A stretch of DNA of 12,560 bases from Planctomycetota bacterium (GTDB taxonomy: Bacteria; Planctomycetota; MHYJ01; WSZJ01; JACPWG01). A program made the position numbers and the translations under genes. The stretch's first letter is position 1. Each line of letters begins with the position of its first letter. This document shows positions 1 through 6,776 of this stretch, piece by piece. The notes below the pieces were generated by a model, which was not told where the DNA came from, did no database searches, and saw nothing but the letters and a program-made list of their open reading frames with translations. The stretch spans positions 1 through 12,560 of the forward strand of contig JACRIP010000168.1 of assembly GCA_016220045.1 (NCBI GenBank), given 5' to 3'.

Positions 1-233
1 CAGCCGAGAAAGCCGCGGGCGCACTGCAGGAAGTCCCGGAGGACGGGGACGGGCTCGTCCGGCCGCTGTTCGACCTCCTCCACGAAGGGGAGGAAGCGTT
101 GTTGGAGGGGCAGCGCGTGGGTGTCGAGCACCGCCTGGGCATCGATCAGGGCGGCGGCCGAGACCACGAGCCCATCCTGCTGCAGGTAGCCGATCCAGGC
201 CTTGTGGTCGAGGAGTGCGGGATCTTCCGGCAT
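1..233 (-). CDS. N-terminal fragment of a large DrmD-associated protein (possible DNA methyltransferase), cut by window edge
   Basis: Seen: an open frame from ATG at 233 that stays open to the left edge, giving 77 residues. The start reads MPEDPALLDHKAWIGYLQ and continues with a hydrophobic stretch (DGLVVSAAAL, residues 20-29) and an acidic patch (FVEEVEQRPDE, 50-60). The ribosome binding site is weak and no alternative in-frame start lies just upstream. It follows the DrmD-like helicase on the same strand after 157 nt. From memory, the 'WLGYLQPDGLVVSPAAL' type of N-terminus belongs to large proteins encoded beside DrmD-type SNF2 helicases and often annotated as Eco57I-like or N6-adenine DNA methyltransferases. 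No catalytic motif is inside the window, so the function is inferred from this resemblance and from position only. The gene itself is fairly secure; the methyltransferase assignment is tentative. Confidence 0.6.
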   Translation of the reverse strand, partial: MPEDPALLDHKAWIGYLQQDGLVVSAAALIDAQAVLDTHALPLQQRFLPFVEEVEQRPDEPVPVLRDFLQCARGFLG

Positions 234-276
234 CTGATGTCCCGTCAGTATTGAAACCGGGGGCCCGAATCCGGGT

Positions 277-352
277 GTAGGTGCGACCCTTGTGGACGCC
301 CCGAAGGGCCGCACGGCGTGGCCCGCGGGGCGGGCACAAGGCCCGCCCCTAC
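277..352. repeat. Inverted pair of REP-like palindromic units
   Basis: Two 26-nt units face each other: 277-302 on plus and 327-352 on minus. Read from their own strands both begin GTAGG, share a central CCTTGTG and end CGCCCC, with about five differences. The right unit is itself a hairpin: GGGGCGGGC (327-335), loop ACAAG, GCCCGCCCC (341-349), nine perfect pairs. The left unit is a decayed version of the same palindrome. The pair fills much of the gap between the DrmD-like gene and the next gene. This looks like a dispersed intergenic REP or small non-autonomous element; it could also affect read-through or mRNA stability. No transposase is nearby. Confidence 0.65.
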
Positions 353-390
353 AAGCAACCGCAACCGCCCGGATCGAAGGTGACGGCCCA

Positions 391-3300
391 CTATCCCGTC
401 TCCGGCCAGAGGTAGACCACCCCGATCGGATCGACGCGAAATGAGGCGACGGTGTAGAACTCGCGGATGCGCTTCGGCTCGCGAACGAGGTCGCCGTCGA
501 CGTTTTCCAGCCAGCGCTGCCAGGCGCGCCGATTCGACTCCATCTGCCGCCGTTCCGCTTCGGGCCAGAGCTCGCGCTGCTGGCCTTCGGCCTCCGCGCG
601 TGCCCGATTGGTCGTGATCCGCCGCCGCTGATCATCGAGGATCTTGCGCATCGACTCCGATTCGACGCGTCCGCGCTCCGCGAGCTTCGCCTCGACCTCC
701 GCGCGCAGGGTTTCGGCGCGCTCCTCCATGACCGGAAGGAGCTCGCTCACGTCGCGCGGCACGGCCGCCACGAGCCGTTTCTGGACGGCTGCCGGCACGC
801 CGCGCGCCGGGGCGGCGCCGGCGCCGGTCCCCGCACCCCCGTCCGCACCCCCGTCCGCACCGCCCGCGTCCGCCGCGGCCCGGCGGAGCGCTTCTTCCAA
901 CAGCTCCAGGGTCTTGGCCTCGGCTTCGCGGCCGTAGGGCGTCAACCCGACCTTGCGGGCGGTGGGCTCGACGTACTTTGCCGTGACCGTGAGGATCTGC
1001 TCGTGCAGCCGGGCGGCCCCCTTGCCGTAGATCGCGGCGCGTCCGAGCAGGATGACGCGCGGGACCGCATCGCGGGTCTGGGCGAGGCAGGCGCGCGACA
1101 GGTCGTGATGGACGAATCCCTGCGCCAGGAAGCGGCTGAGCAGGCGCTTGACCACGCGGTGTTCGAGATGGACCTGCACGACGTCGTCGTCGATGCCGCG
1201 CGGCGCCTCCAGGACCAGCGGGCGGACCGGGGAGTGGCGGCGCCACTGGAACCCGCGGATGCCGTCGCGCGGCGGGATGCGCAGGGCGTCGAGCGTCTCG
1301 GCCCAGCTTCCGTCGCCGGCGCCGTGCGTCTCCAGCTCGGGCAGCGCGAACCGGGTCGGCCCGGCGACCGCGGCCTCAACCGACACCGGTCGCAAGGGAC
1401 CGGCGCCCATCAACTCCAGGGAGCAGGAAAGCGCAGCGCGCAGTTGCTCGGGGTCGTACCCGATCCAGGCGCGCGCCTCGTTGATGCGCCGGCGCAGGAC
1501 GGCGATCTGCTGTTCCAGCGCCTGCCGGCCTTCCACCTGAGCTTCGAGTTCCTCCGCGACCGTGCGCCGGCGCTCCTCATTCTCAGCGGTTTCCCCGATC
1601 TCCTGCTCCAGCCGGTCGATCTCGGCGCGCCGGATGCCGAACTTCAGGGCGTCGGCGAGCCGGCCCTCGAGGACCGGCGAGAGCGACCCCAGCTCGTGGC
1701 GGATGGTCCGGGTCTTGGTCACCAGGGCCTTGAGGATGCGGTCCTCGGGCCGCTGGGTGTAGACGAAGTAGTGGCAGAACACGCGCTCGGCGGGCTGGAG
1801 TTTGCGGTCGATGCGGCCGTTGCGCTGCTCCAGGCGGCTGGGATTCCAGGGCACATCGAAATGGAAGAGATTCCAGCAGTGGGCCTGGAGGTTGAGGCCC
1901 TCGCGCGCGGCGTCGGTCGCGATCAGGATACGCACCGGGTGCTCGGACGGCGGCAGATTGAAGGCCTGCTTGATCCGTTCGCGGGCGTCGGGCGGCGTAG
2001 GGCCGTGAAAGACCTCGATGCGGCACTCGTCGAGGTGGGTATCGGCGACGGCGGCGCGAAGCTGCGCGGCGAGGTAGCGCCGCGTGTCCTCGTACTCGGT
2101 GAAGACGAGGACGCGCAGGTCGGTCCAGGGCGCGCCGGGCGCGGGGCAGGGCGTGCCGGGCAGACGGGCGCCCGGGCATTGGTGGCGGCGGATCCAGTCC
2201 ACCAGGTACCGGATGCGGGCGTCCGGCGCGGAGCGGGCGGCGTCGGCGACGGTCGAGAGCTCGGCGAGGAGCCGGCGTTCGGCGGCCACCTCCGCGACGG
2301 CTCCCGCGCCGGCGCCGCCGGCCGTCGCCGCGGAGGAGGCCTCGATCTGCTCCGCTTCGAGGGCTTCGCGTTCCTCGTCGCCGAGCAGCGCGCGCTCGTC
2401 CTCCTCCTCGTAGCTGCCGCGCAGGAGCGCGAGCTGCGTTGCGGTGGCCGAGGAATCGGCGGTCGCCGGCGCCGCGGTCGCGTCCGCGGCCGCCTCGGCG
2501 GCCCAGAACTTCTCCATCGTGCGCCGATGGACGGAAAGCGTCCGCGCGAAGGCCTCGATCGAAGAGAGCAGGCGCTGCTGCAGGCCGGAGATCAGGATCT
2601 TCGCCTCCGCCTGCCGGCGTCGGGTGAGCCCCGCGAGGCGCCCTTCCCGGAGTGCGCGGTAGTGGTCGAGCAGTTCGGAGAGCCGGAGCTCCGGGGCGTC
2701 GGCCGGCAGCGCCGGGATTCCGAGCTCCGCGGGCAGGTCGATCTGTTTCACGACGCGCTCAGGCAACTCCCCGACGACCTGGCGGACGTCTTCCTTGAGC
2801 CGCCGGACCATCACGCTTTCGAGGTTGCTGCGGACGACCGGGATGCCGCGGACGAAGCGGTTGCCGTCGAGGAGTTCGAGCAGCGCGCTGAAGCTGTTGG
2901 AATGGCCGTTGTGGGGCGTGGCGGAAAGGAAGAGGCGGTGCTCGAAGCGGGGGGCGAGGTCGCGGATGGCGGCGGTGATGCGGGAGTCGATGGCATAGCG
3001 GGCGCCGCTCGCGGGGGCGGCGTGGTGGGCCTCGTCGAGGATGAGGAGGGAGGCGGGGCGCAGGTTGTCGAGCCAGGCGCGCAGGGGGGCGGCGTAGGTC
3101 TCGTCGATGAGCAGCCGGTGGGAGACCAGGAAGCGAGGGAAGGTGGTCCACGGGTTGGTCCCGTAGCCGCGTTCGCGGCGGACGCGCTCGAGGTACGCGC
3201 GGTCGAGGATTTCGAAGAGCAGGCCGAAGCGGGTTTCCATCTCCTCCTTCCACTGGAGGAGCATGGAGGGGGGGCAGGCGACGACGACCTCGCGGGCGCG

Positions 3301-3798
3301 GCGGCGGAGGAGGAGTTCGACGGCGATCAGGCCGGCCTCGATGGTTTTCCCGAGGCCGACGTCGTCCGCGATGAAGAGGTTGACGCGCGGGAGGAGGAGG
3401 GCCTTGCGCAGGGGTTCGAGCTGGTAGGCGTCGACGCGGATCCCGGCGCGGAAGGGTGCCTGGAAGAGGCGGGGATCGGTGGCGGTGACGCAGTTCCAGC
3501 GCAGGGTGTGCAGGAAGGCGCCGAACGCGCGCGGGGGGTCGAAGCCGCGCGCGCCGATGCTGCGCCAGGCCTCGCTGCCGAGGATGGCGGTGTCGAGTTC
3601 GAGTTCCCAGATGACGGAGAGGGGCCGGCCCTGGGCGTCGTCATCGAGGCAGGCGAGGTGGAGGACGGTGCCGTGGCCGGCAGCGGTCGCGGCCACCGCC
3701 GCGGGGGAGTCGTCGACGGCCTCGACGAGCCAGGTGCGGGTGCGAACGCGCACGACCTCGCCGCGGGCGGGGGCGGGGGCGAGCCCTGGGTCTGGCAT
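391..3798 (-). CDS. drmD: SNF2-family helicase, DISARM DrmD-like
   Basis: A 1135-aa superfamily 2 ATPase, expected to translocate on double-stranded DNA in an anti-phage DISARM-type system in the cytoplasm. Visible motifs: a conserved N-terminal region with WNCVTATDPRLFQAPFRAGI at 101-120, Walker A DDVGLGKT (145-152), DEAH box (255-258), SATPHN (292-297), then an Ala/Glu-rich linker (about 430-520), the C-terminal helicase lobe with ATDAAREGLNLQ (627-638) and QRNGRIDR (658-665), a coiled-coil-like stretch (725-775) and a long C-terminal region ending WPETG. A Gly/Ala/Asp-rich linker lies at 975-998. ATG at 3798 is preferred because the conserved region starts just after it and because longer starts would overlap the gene before it; the Shine-Dalgarno there is poor (GGCGGTGAC). 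The drmD name rests on recalled resemblance of the N-terminal half. A standalone SNF2-methylase pair is the main alternative. Confidence 0.82.
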   Translation of the reverse strand: MPDPGLAPAPARGEVVRVRTRTWLVEAVDDSPAAVAATAAGHGTVLHLACLDDDAQGRPLSVIWELELDTAILGSEAWRSIGARGFDPPRAFGAFLHTLRWNCVTATDPRLFQAPFRAGIRVDAYQLEPLRKALLLPRVNLFIADDVGLGKTIEAGLIAVELLLRRRAREVVVACPPSMLLQWKEEMETRFGLLFEILDRAYLERVRRERGYGTNPWTTFPRFLVSHRLLIDETYAAPLRAWLDNLRPASLLILDEAHHAAPASGARYAIDSRITAAIRDLAPRFEHRLFLSATPHNGHSNSFSALLELLDGNRFVRGIPVVRSNLESVMVRRLKEDVRQVVGELPERVVKQIDLPAELGIPALPADAPELRLSELLDHYRALREGRLAGLTRRRQAEAKILISGLQQRLLSSIEAFARTLSVHRRTMEKFWAAEAAADATAAPATADSSATATQLALLRGSYEEEDERALLGDEEREALEAEQIEASSAATAGGAGAGAVAEVAAERRLLAELSTVADAARSAPDARIRYLVDWIRRHQCPGARLPGTPCPAPGAPWTDLRVLVFTEYEDTRRYLAAQLRAAVADTHLDECRIEVFHGPTPPDARERIKQAFNLPPSEHPVRILIATDAAREGLNLQAHCWNLFHFDVPWNPSRLEQRNGRIDRKLQPAERVFCHYFVYTQRPEDRILKALVTKTRTIRHELGSLSPVLEGRLADALKFGIRRAEIDRLEQEIGETAENEERRRTVAEELEAQVEGRQALEQQIAVLRRRINEARAWIGYDPEQLRAALSCSLELMGAGPLRPVSVEAAVAGPTRFALPELETHGAGDGSWAETLDALRIPPRDGIRGFQWRRHSPVRPLVLEAPRGIDDDVVQVHLEHRVVKRLLSRFLAQGFVHHDLSRACLAQTRDAVPRVILLGRAAIYGKGAARLHEQILTVTAKYVEPTARKVGLTPYGREAEAKTLELLEEALRRAAADAGGADGGADGGAGTGAGAAPARGVPAAVQKRLVAAVPRDVSELLPVMEERAETLRAEVEAKLAERGRVESESMRKILDDQRRRITTNRARAEAEGQQRELWPEAERRQMESNRRAWQRWLENVDGDLVREPKRIREFYTVASFRVDPIGVVYLWPETG

Positions 3799-3827
3799 GT
3801 CACCGCCGAAGAGTGGGATCGGGAAGC

Positions 3828-4352
3828 TCAGGCGCCGGGTTCCCCGGACGGGTGGCGCGGTTCTTCGACGATGTGATGGACGAGGAACTCCACCAGTCGG
3901 TGCGGCTCCTGCTCCTGGGCGCAGGGGATCCGCCACGCCAGGAAGGGCGGAATGCCGCCATCCGCCGGCGCGGCAAGCTGCACGTGAAACCTGGGGTGGT
4001 CAGGCCAGTGCTCCCGTTGCGGATCCAGGTGGAACATGAGGCACCAGAAGCTCGACGCAGAAGCAGGCATCTGCGGGTCTCGCGCGGCGTCGTGGCGGAG
4101 TGGCCATGCCGCACAAACCTCGAAGTCACCAATGGTCTCCCCCTCGCCGGTAATCTGGAAATTCAGGGCGATCCCGGTTGAGCGTGAGACCGCCGCGTTC
4201 CCCTTGCTGGGATCATAGCGCCCGTCTCCGCAGTACACGCGCCAGGAGGAGCCGCGTAACCGCTGCAGCTTCGGCAACGGCTCTCCCGAGAATCGATCAT
4301 GACCACGCATTACGCCACGGATCGCCTCCAGGAGTTGGTGGGCGCGATTCAT
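3828..4352 (-). CDS. Unknown 174-aa protein in the ATPase-DrmD operon
   Basis: I do not recognise this family. ATG at 4352 overlaps the TGA of the preceding gene (ATGA, so translational coupling is likely) and has a good GGGAGGGAGA ribosome binding site. It ends 29 nt before the DrmD-like start. The protein is soluble-looking, with no signal peptide or membrane segment. Its most distinctive part is the last third: HPRFHVQ (119-125), FLAWRIP (137-143) and a hydrophobic helix HRLVEFLVHHI (151-161). A central hydrophobic strand region includes SFWCLMFHLDP (101-111). A longer in-frame start exists far upstream (4877) but would lie within the preceding gene in another frame and gives an Arg/Gly-rich shadow sequence, so it is rejected. 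Possible roles are an effector, an immunity partner or a sensor for the ATPase; nothing in the sequence decides between them. Confidence 0.8.
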   Translation of the reverse strand: MNRAHQLLEAIRGVMRGHDRFSGEPLPKLQRLRGSSWRVYCGDGRYDPSKGNAAVSRSTGIALNFQITGEGETIGDFEVCAAWPLRHDAARDPQMPASASSFWCLMFHLDPQREHWPDHPRFHVQLAAPADGGIPPFLAWRIPCAQEQEPHRLVEFLVHHIVEEPRHPSGEPGA

Positions 4353-4999
4353 TCTCCCTCCCGCTCCCGCAGCGCCTGCGCGACCGCCTCCCAACGTGCG
4401 AGGTCGGCGGGGAGAACGTTTGTCGGCTCGCGCTGCATCACCTTGCCGATCAGGGTTGCCGTGTCCATCCCGTACTTGGCTTGCAGTTGGGCTTCGACGC
4501 GGCGGAACACCCGGACCATGTCGGCGTCCTCCTGGCCCAGCGCGATGGGCTCTCCAGACAAGGTGATCACCTGAGCAACGGCGAGTAGATGCGGAGCAGC
4601 TTCCGCGATCTCCGCCATCCGGCCGGCGGTCGCAAACAGGACCAGGTGGTTCCTGAGTTCGCCGTGTCGTAGTGCCGCGACGAACCGGTCCCGCAGACCA
4701 TCCCAGGCGGTCCAGCGCGCCCGCAGATCGACCTCCACGCCGAGAGCGGCGTCGGTTACCAGATAGGCGTGTGGCGCGGCGCCTTCCGGCTCGGTCTCGA
4801 TCCGCATCGGCAGCTCGACCGCCGGGACTTCGATCACCCGGCAACCGGCCAGACTTGGAATCGCCGATGTCAACCACCGTGCAGCGGTTTCGATCGCGCT
4901 CAGATCATCGCAAACCGAAACGATCAGGGGGGCGCCCGGGACCACGGCAGCGTAGGCCAGCTCGTCCAGCCAACCTGAGCGGAGGCTAGGTAGCGACAC
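4349..4999 (-). CDS. Unknown 216-aa protein, possible Walker-less P-loop-like partner of the ATPase
   Basis: The GTG at 4999 is chosen because GGAGG sits six nt upstream and the overlap with the preceding ATPase gene is then only 14 nt; an ATG at 5035 would also be in frame but lacks this site. No signal peptide or membrane helix is seen. The first half has a strand-like APLIVSVCDD (23-32) and a helix, and the middle has WTAWDGLRDRFVAAL (96-110) followed by HLVLFATAGRMAEIAEAAPHL (118-138, quoted in part: HLVLFATA and EAAPHL). This 'Leu-rich helix, hydrophobic strand, APxL' pattern recalls, by eye only, inactive P-loop domains associated with STAND-type NTPases. No GKS/T Walker A is present. 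The function is unknown; by operon position it probably works with the ATPase. Confidence 0.78.
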   Translation of the reverse strand: MSLPSLRSGWLDELAYAAVVPGAPLIVSVCDDLSAIETAARWLTSAIPSLAGCRVIEVPAVELPMRIETEPEGAAPHAYLVTDAALGVEVDLRARWTAWDGLRDRFVAALRHGELRNHLVLFATAGRMAEIAEAAPHLLAVAQVITLSGEPIALGQEDADMVRVFRRVEAQLQAKYGMDTATLIGKVMQREPTNVLPADLARWEAVAQALREREGE

Positions 5000-6251
5000 G
5001 CTGCGCCTCCCGGTCGCGCCTTTGCATGAGCTCATGAACCAGGGGATTTACCCCAAGGCGCAGACTGCCGTCGGGCTTCTCGTACTCGATCAGCGCGGCG
5101 AGCCGGAGCAGGCGTGCTCGCGCTTGCGCATCTCTCTCCTGGTCGGACTTCTCGAGCTCTTGGTAGTCGGCCGGGCCAAGCTGGTACTGCCAACGGTCCA
5201 TGGCACGCAGGCGACCCCGCCAGAGGCACTCCTCTTCGATGCGGGGGAGCCCATCGGCGATTGCCTGCATGGCCGCGCCGGAGAGAATCTGCAGGAACTG
5301 CCGCGGCAAACCACCTCCCCACTCCACGGCCTGCCCCAACAACTCTTCCGAGATGATGGACTCCGCGCCTCTGGACTTCGCCATATCGAGAAAGAAGCGG
5401 AAACCGGCCTGGCCCGGCACGACCGGCACGGCGCGGAGCCGCTGGACGGAAACAAACAAGGCCTCAACGTCCTCGAAGTCCGGCGCGAAGCTCATGGAGA
5501 GGGGGCCGGTCACCACAGCTCGGGTCGGCAACTGCTTGATCCAGAGCCCCTCCTCGACGAATAGACGGCGTGCCGCCGCGTCCGGCATCTTCTCGAGGCC
5601 GTCGAGCAGCAGGACCAACGGCTTCGAGGTTCTCCGCTCGACCTCATGGGCCACGGCGCACGACAGGTCCCAGATCTGAGCTCTCCCCGTCTCGATGAGC
5701 TTGCGAATCGCGTCCTGTTCGTTGCGGAAGCGTTGGGTAGTCGTGGGGGCGGGAGGTCCGCCGACCAGCACCTTCCTCCCGAACGGTGCCGGGATTTCAA
5801 GAGTGGTGAACGGCGATCCGACCAGCACTTCTCGCGGCGGGCGGAGTGCTTCTTCCAGGCGCTTGACGGACTCCAAGTCACGAAGGTTCAAGGCCTCCGC
5901 AGTCCACAGCAGGCTGAACGCAAGGAGATCGTGCCAGCCCACCCGGTTCAAGTCGAGGCAGGTGTCTAGCGGAGGCTTGACCAAGCCGTAACTCTGGTTC
6001 TGCGCCATCCGGAGCACAGCGTCGGCGAAGACCTGACCCTTACCCTCGTGCTCATCGCAGAGACGGTGCAGCTCGGTGGACTTGCCGACCCCGATCTGAC
6101 CGAGCAGCAACACGTGCGATGACGGGGAGGCATCCAGTTGAGCCGTGAGAATGGAGGCCAGGCGCCTGAACTCGACGTACGCAGTCGGCGGCGCGACCGC
6201 GCTGGGATCGCAGCGCGAGACGAACTGGGTCAATGCCGTAGTGAGGCTCAT
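4986..6251 (-). CDS. AAA/STAND-type P-loop ATPase (421 aa)
   Basis: Walker A GQIGVGKST at 51-59 and Walker B PLVLLLDGLEKM at 211-222 (D217) are clear. GGLPRQFLQIL (313-323) resembles the GGxPR sensor-2-like motif of KAP/STAND ATPases, and the C-terminus (380-410, IEYEKPDGSLRLGVNPLVHEL) looks like the winged-helix segment that closes many of these proteins. The start at 6251 (MSLTTALTQF) has AAGG about eight nt upstream; further in-frame starts at 6272 and 6326 have no ribosome binding site. Such ATPases act in the cytoplasm as switchable sensors or regulators in conflict systems; a role in phage sensing here is inference. It is the first gene of the minus-strand row, driven by the promoter at 6355-6384. 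GC by hand count is about 62-67%, clearly below the helicase gene to the right. Confidence 0.87.
   Translation of the reverse strand: MSLTTALTQFVSRCDPSAVAPPTAYVEFRRLASILTAQLDASPSSHVLLLGQIGVGKSTELHRLCDEHEGKGQVFADAVLRMAQNQSYGLVKPPLDTCLDLNRVGWHDLLAFSLLWTAEALNLRDLESVKRLEEALRPPREVLVGSPFTTLEIPAPFGRKVLVGGPPAPTTTQRFRNEQDAIRKLIETGRAQIWDLSCAVAHEVERRTSKPLVLLLDGLEKMPDAAARRLFVEEGLWIKQLPTRAVVTGPLSMSFAPDFEDVEALFVSVQRLRAVPVVPGQAGFRFFLDMAKSRGAESIISEELLGQAVEWGGGLPRQFLQILSGAAMQAIADGLPRIEEECLWRGRLRAMDRWQYQLGPADYQELEKSDQERDAQARARLLRLAALIEYEKPDGSLRLGVNPLVHELMQRRDREAQRVAT
5006..5010 (-). promoter_or_regulatory. Ribosome binding site that sets the GTG start of the 216-aa gene
   Basis: GGAGG on the minus strand, six nt before the GTG at 4999. 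It lies inside the end of the ATPase gene and favours the GTG over the in-frame ATG at 5035. Confidence 0.65.
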
Positions 6252-6354
6252 GACGGCGCCTTGAGGGATCATGTGTGCCGCGACCGCGTTTTCAAAGTCT
6301 CGCGGCGCAACGGGATGGCGCTCCACCGTGGGAAGTCCCAGCGCCCCGACCCGC

Positions 6355-6384
6355 AGTGTACTCCCGCAGAACCAGATATGTCAA
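6355..6384 (-). promoter_or_regulatory. Sigma70-type promoter for the ATPase-DrmD operon
   Basis: On the minus strand: -35 TTGACA (6384-6379), 18-nt spacer, -10 TACACT (6360-6355). The -35 is a perfect match and the -10 matches four of six positions including the key T, A and final T. Predicted transcription start is near 6348, giving a leader of roughly 95 nt before the ATPase ATG. This is the strongest promoter seen in the window. Confidence 0.75.
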
Positions 6385-6728
6385 CCGACGCCGCGTGCCG
6401 ATCCGGGCATCTGTGCCGGCTACACCGGTACGCATCTCGGCAACTCGGTTGGCCCGACCGGCAACGACTTCGAACCCTGCAGAGTCAACGAACATCCCCA
6501 GGGCAAGTTAGCGGGCCTCGACTTGAGCGCCGGCTGGCAGCTCTGCCGCAGGGGATTGACTGAGTCCGATCCCAGCCGGCCCGGTTGGTACTCCGGCACA
6601 GGTTTCGACCGTGCCGCAGCAACCGCGCCATGATGGCCGGCGATTCCGCTGAACGTTAGCCCGCACGGGAGGTGGGCGCCCGCCGCGACCCGGAGCGATT
6701 GACCCTGGCGGCGCCGCCGGGGCGCGGC

Positions 6729-6771
6729 TACAATCGGGCGCGCCACGCCACCACCCTGCTGCGCGCGGAGG
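6729..6771 (+). promoter_or_regulatory. Possible -10 element and ribosome binding site of the UvrD-like gene
   Basis: TACAAT at 6729-6734 is a good -10 box. TTGACC at 6699-6704 would be the only -35-like match but the 24-nt spacing is too long, so the promoter is uncertain. GGAGG at 6767-6771 is a sound ribosome binding site five nt before the ATG at 6777 and decides that start. Confidence 0.45.
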
Positions 6772-6776
6772 ATCGG

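Larger units (their letters stand above)
6252..6776. other. Divergent intergenic region, 525 nt
   Basis: This lies between the ATPase gene (minus) and the UvrD-like gene (plus). It holds the ATPase promoter near its left side and a weak -10 plus a ribosome binding site at its right end. The central part, about 6385-6660, is less GC-rich than its right flank. It contains open frames on both strands but none has a ribosome binding site or a recognisable product. I see no RNA gene, terminator or mobile element in it. Confidence 0.6.

Noticed and set aside
1003..3876. Plus-strand open frame of 957 codons opposite the DrmD-like gene
   Set aside because: Composition is Gly/Ala/Asp/Glu-rich with no motif; it is the antisense shadow of a gene with clear helicase motifs, common at this GC content.
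4353..4877. Longer version of the 174-aa gene starting at 4877
   Set aside because: The added part is an Arg/Gly-rich shadow of the 216-aa gene; ATG at 4352 has a good ribosome binding site and an ATGA overlap.
6271..6633. Plus-strand open frame of 120 codons in the divergent region
   Set aside because: It overlaps the ATPase promoter in antisense, has no ribosome binding site and no recognisable product.
6506..6660. Two GTTAGC motifs that could be integron attC ends
   Set aside because: Both point the same way, no matching RYYYAAC partner or folded attC arms were found, and no integrase is present.
6699..6734. TTGACC and TACAAT as a promoter for the UvrD-like gene
   Set aside because: The spacing of 24 nt is too long for a sigma70 promoter; only the -10 is kept, at low confidence.
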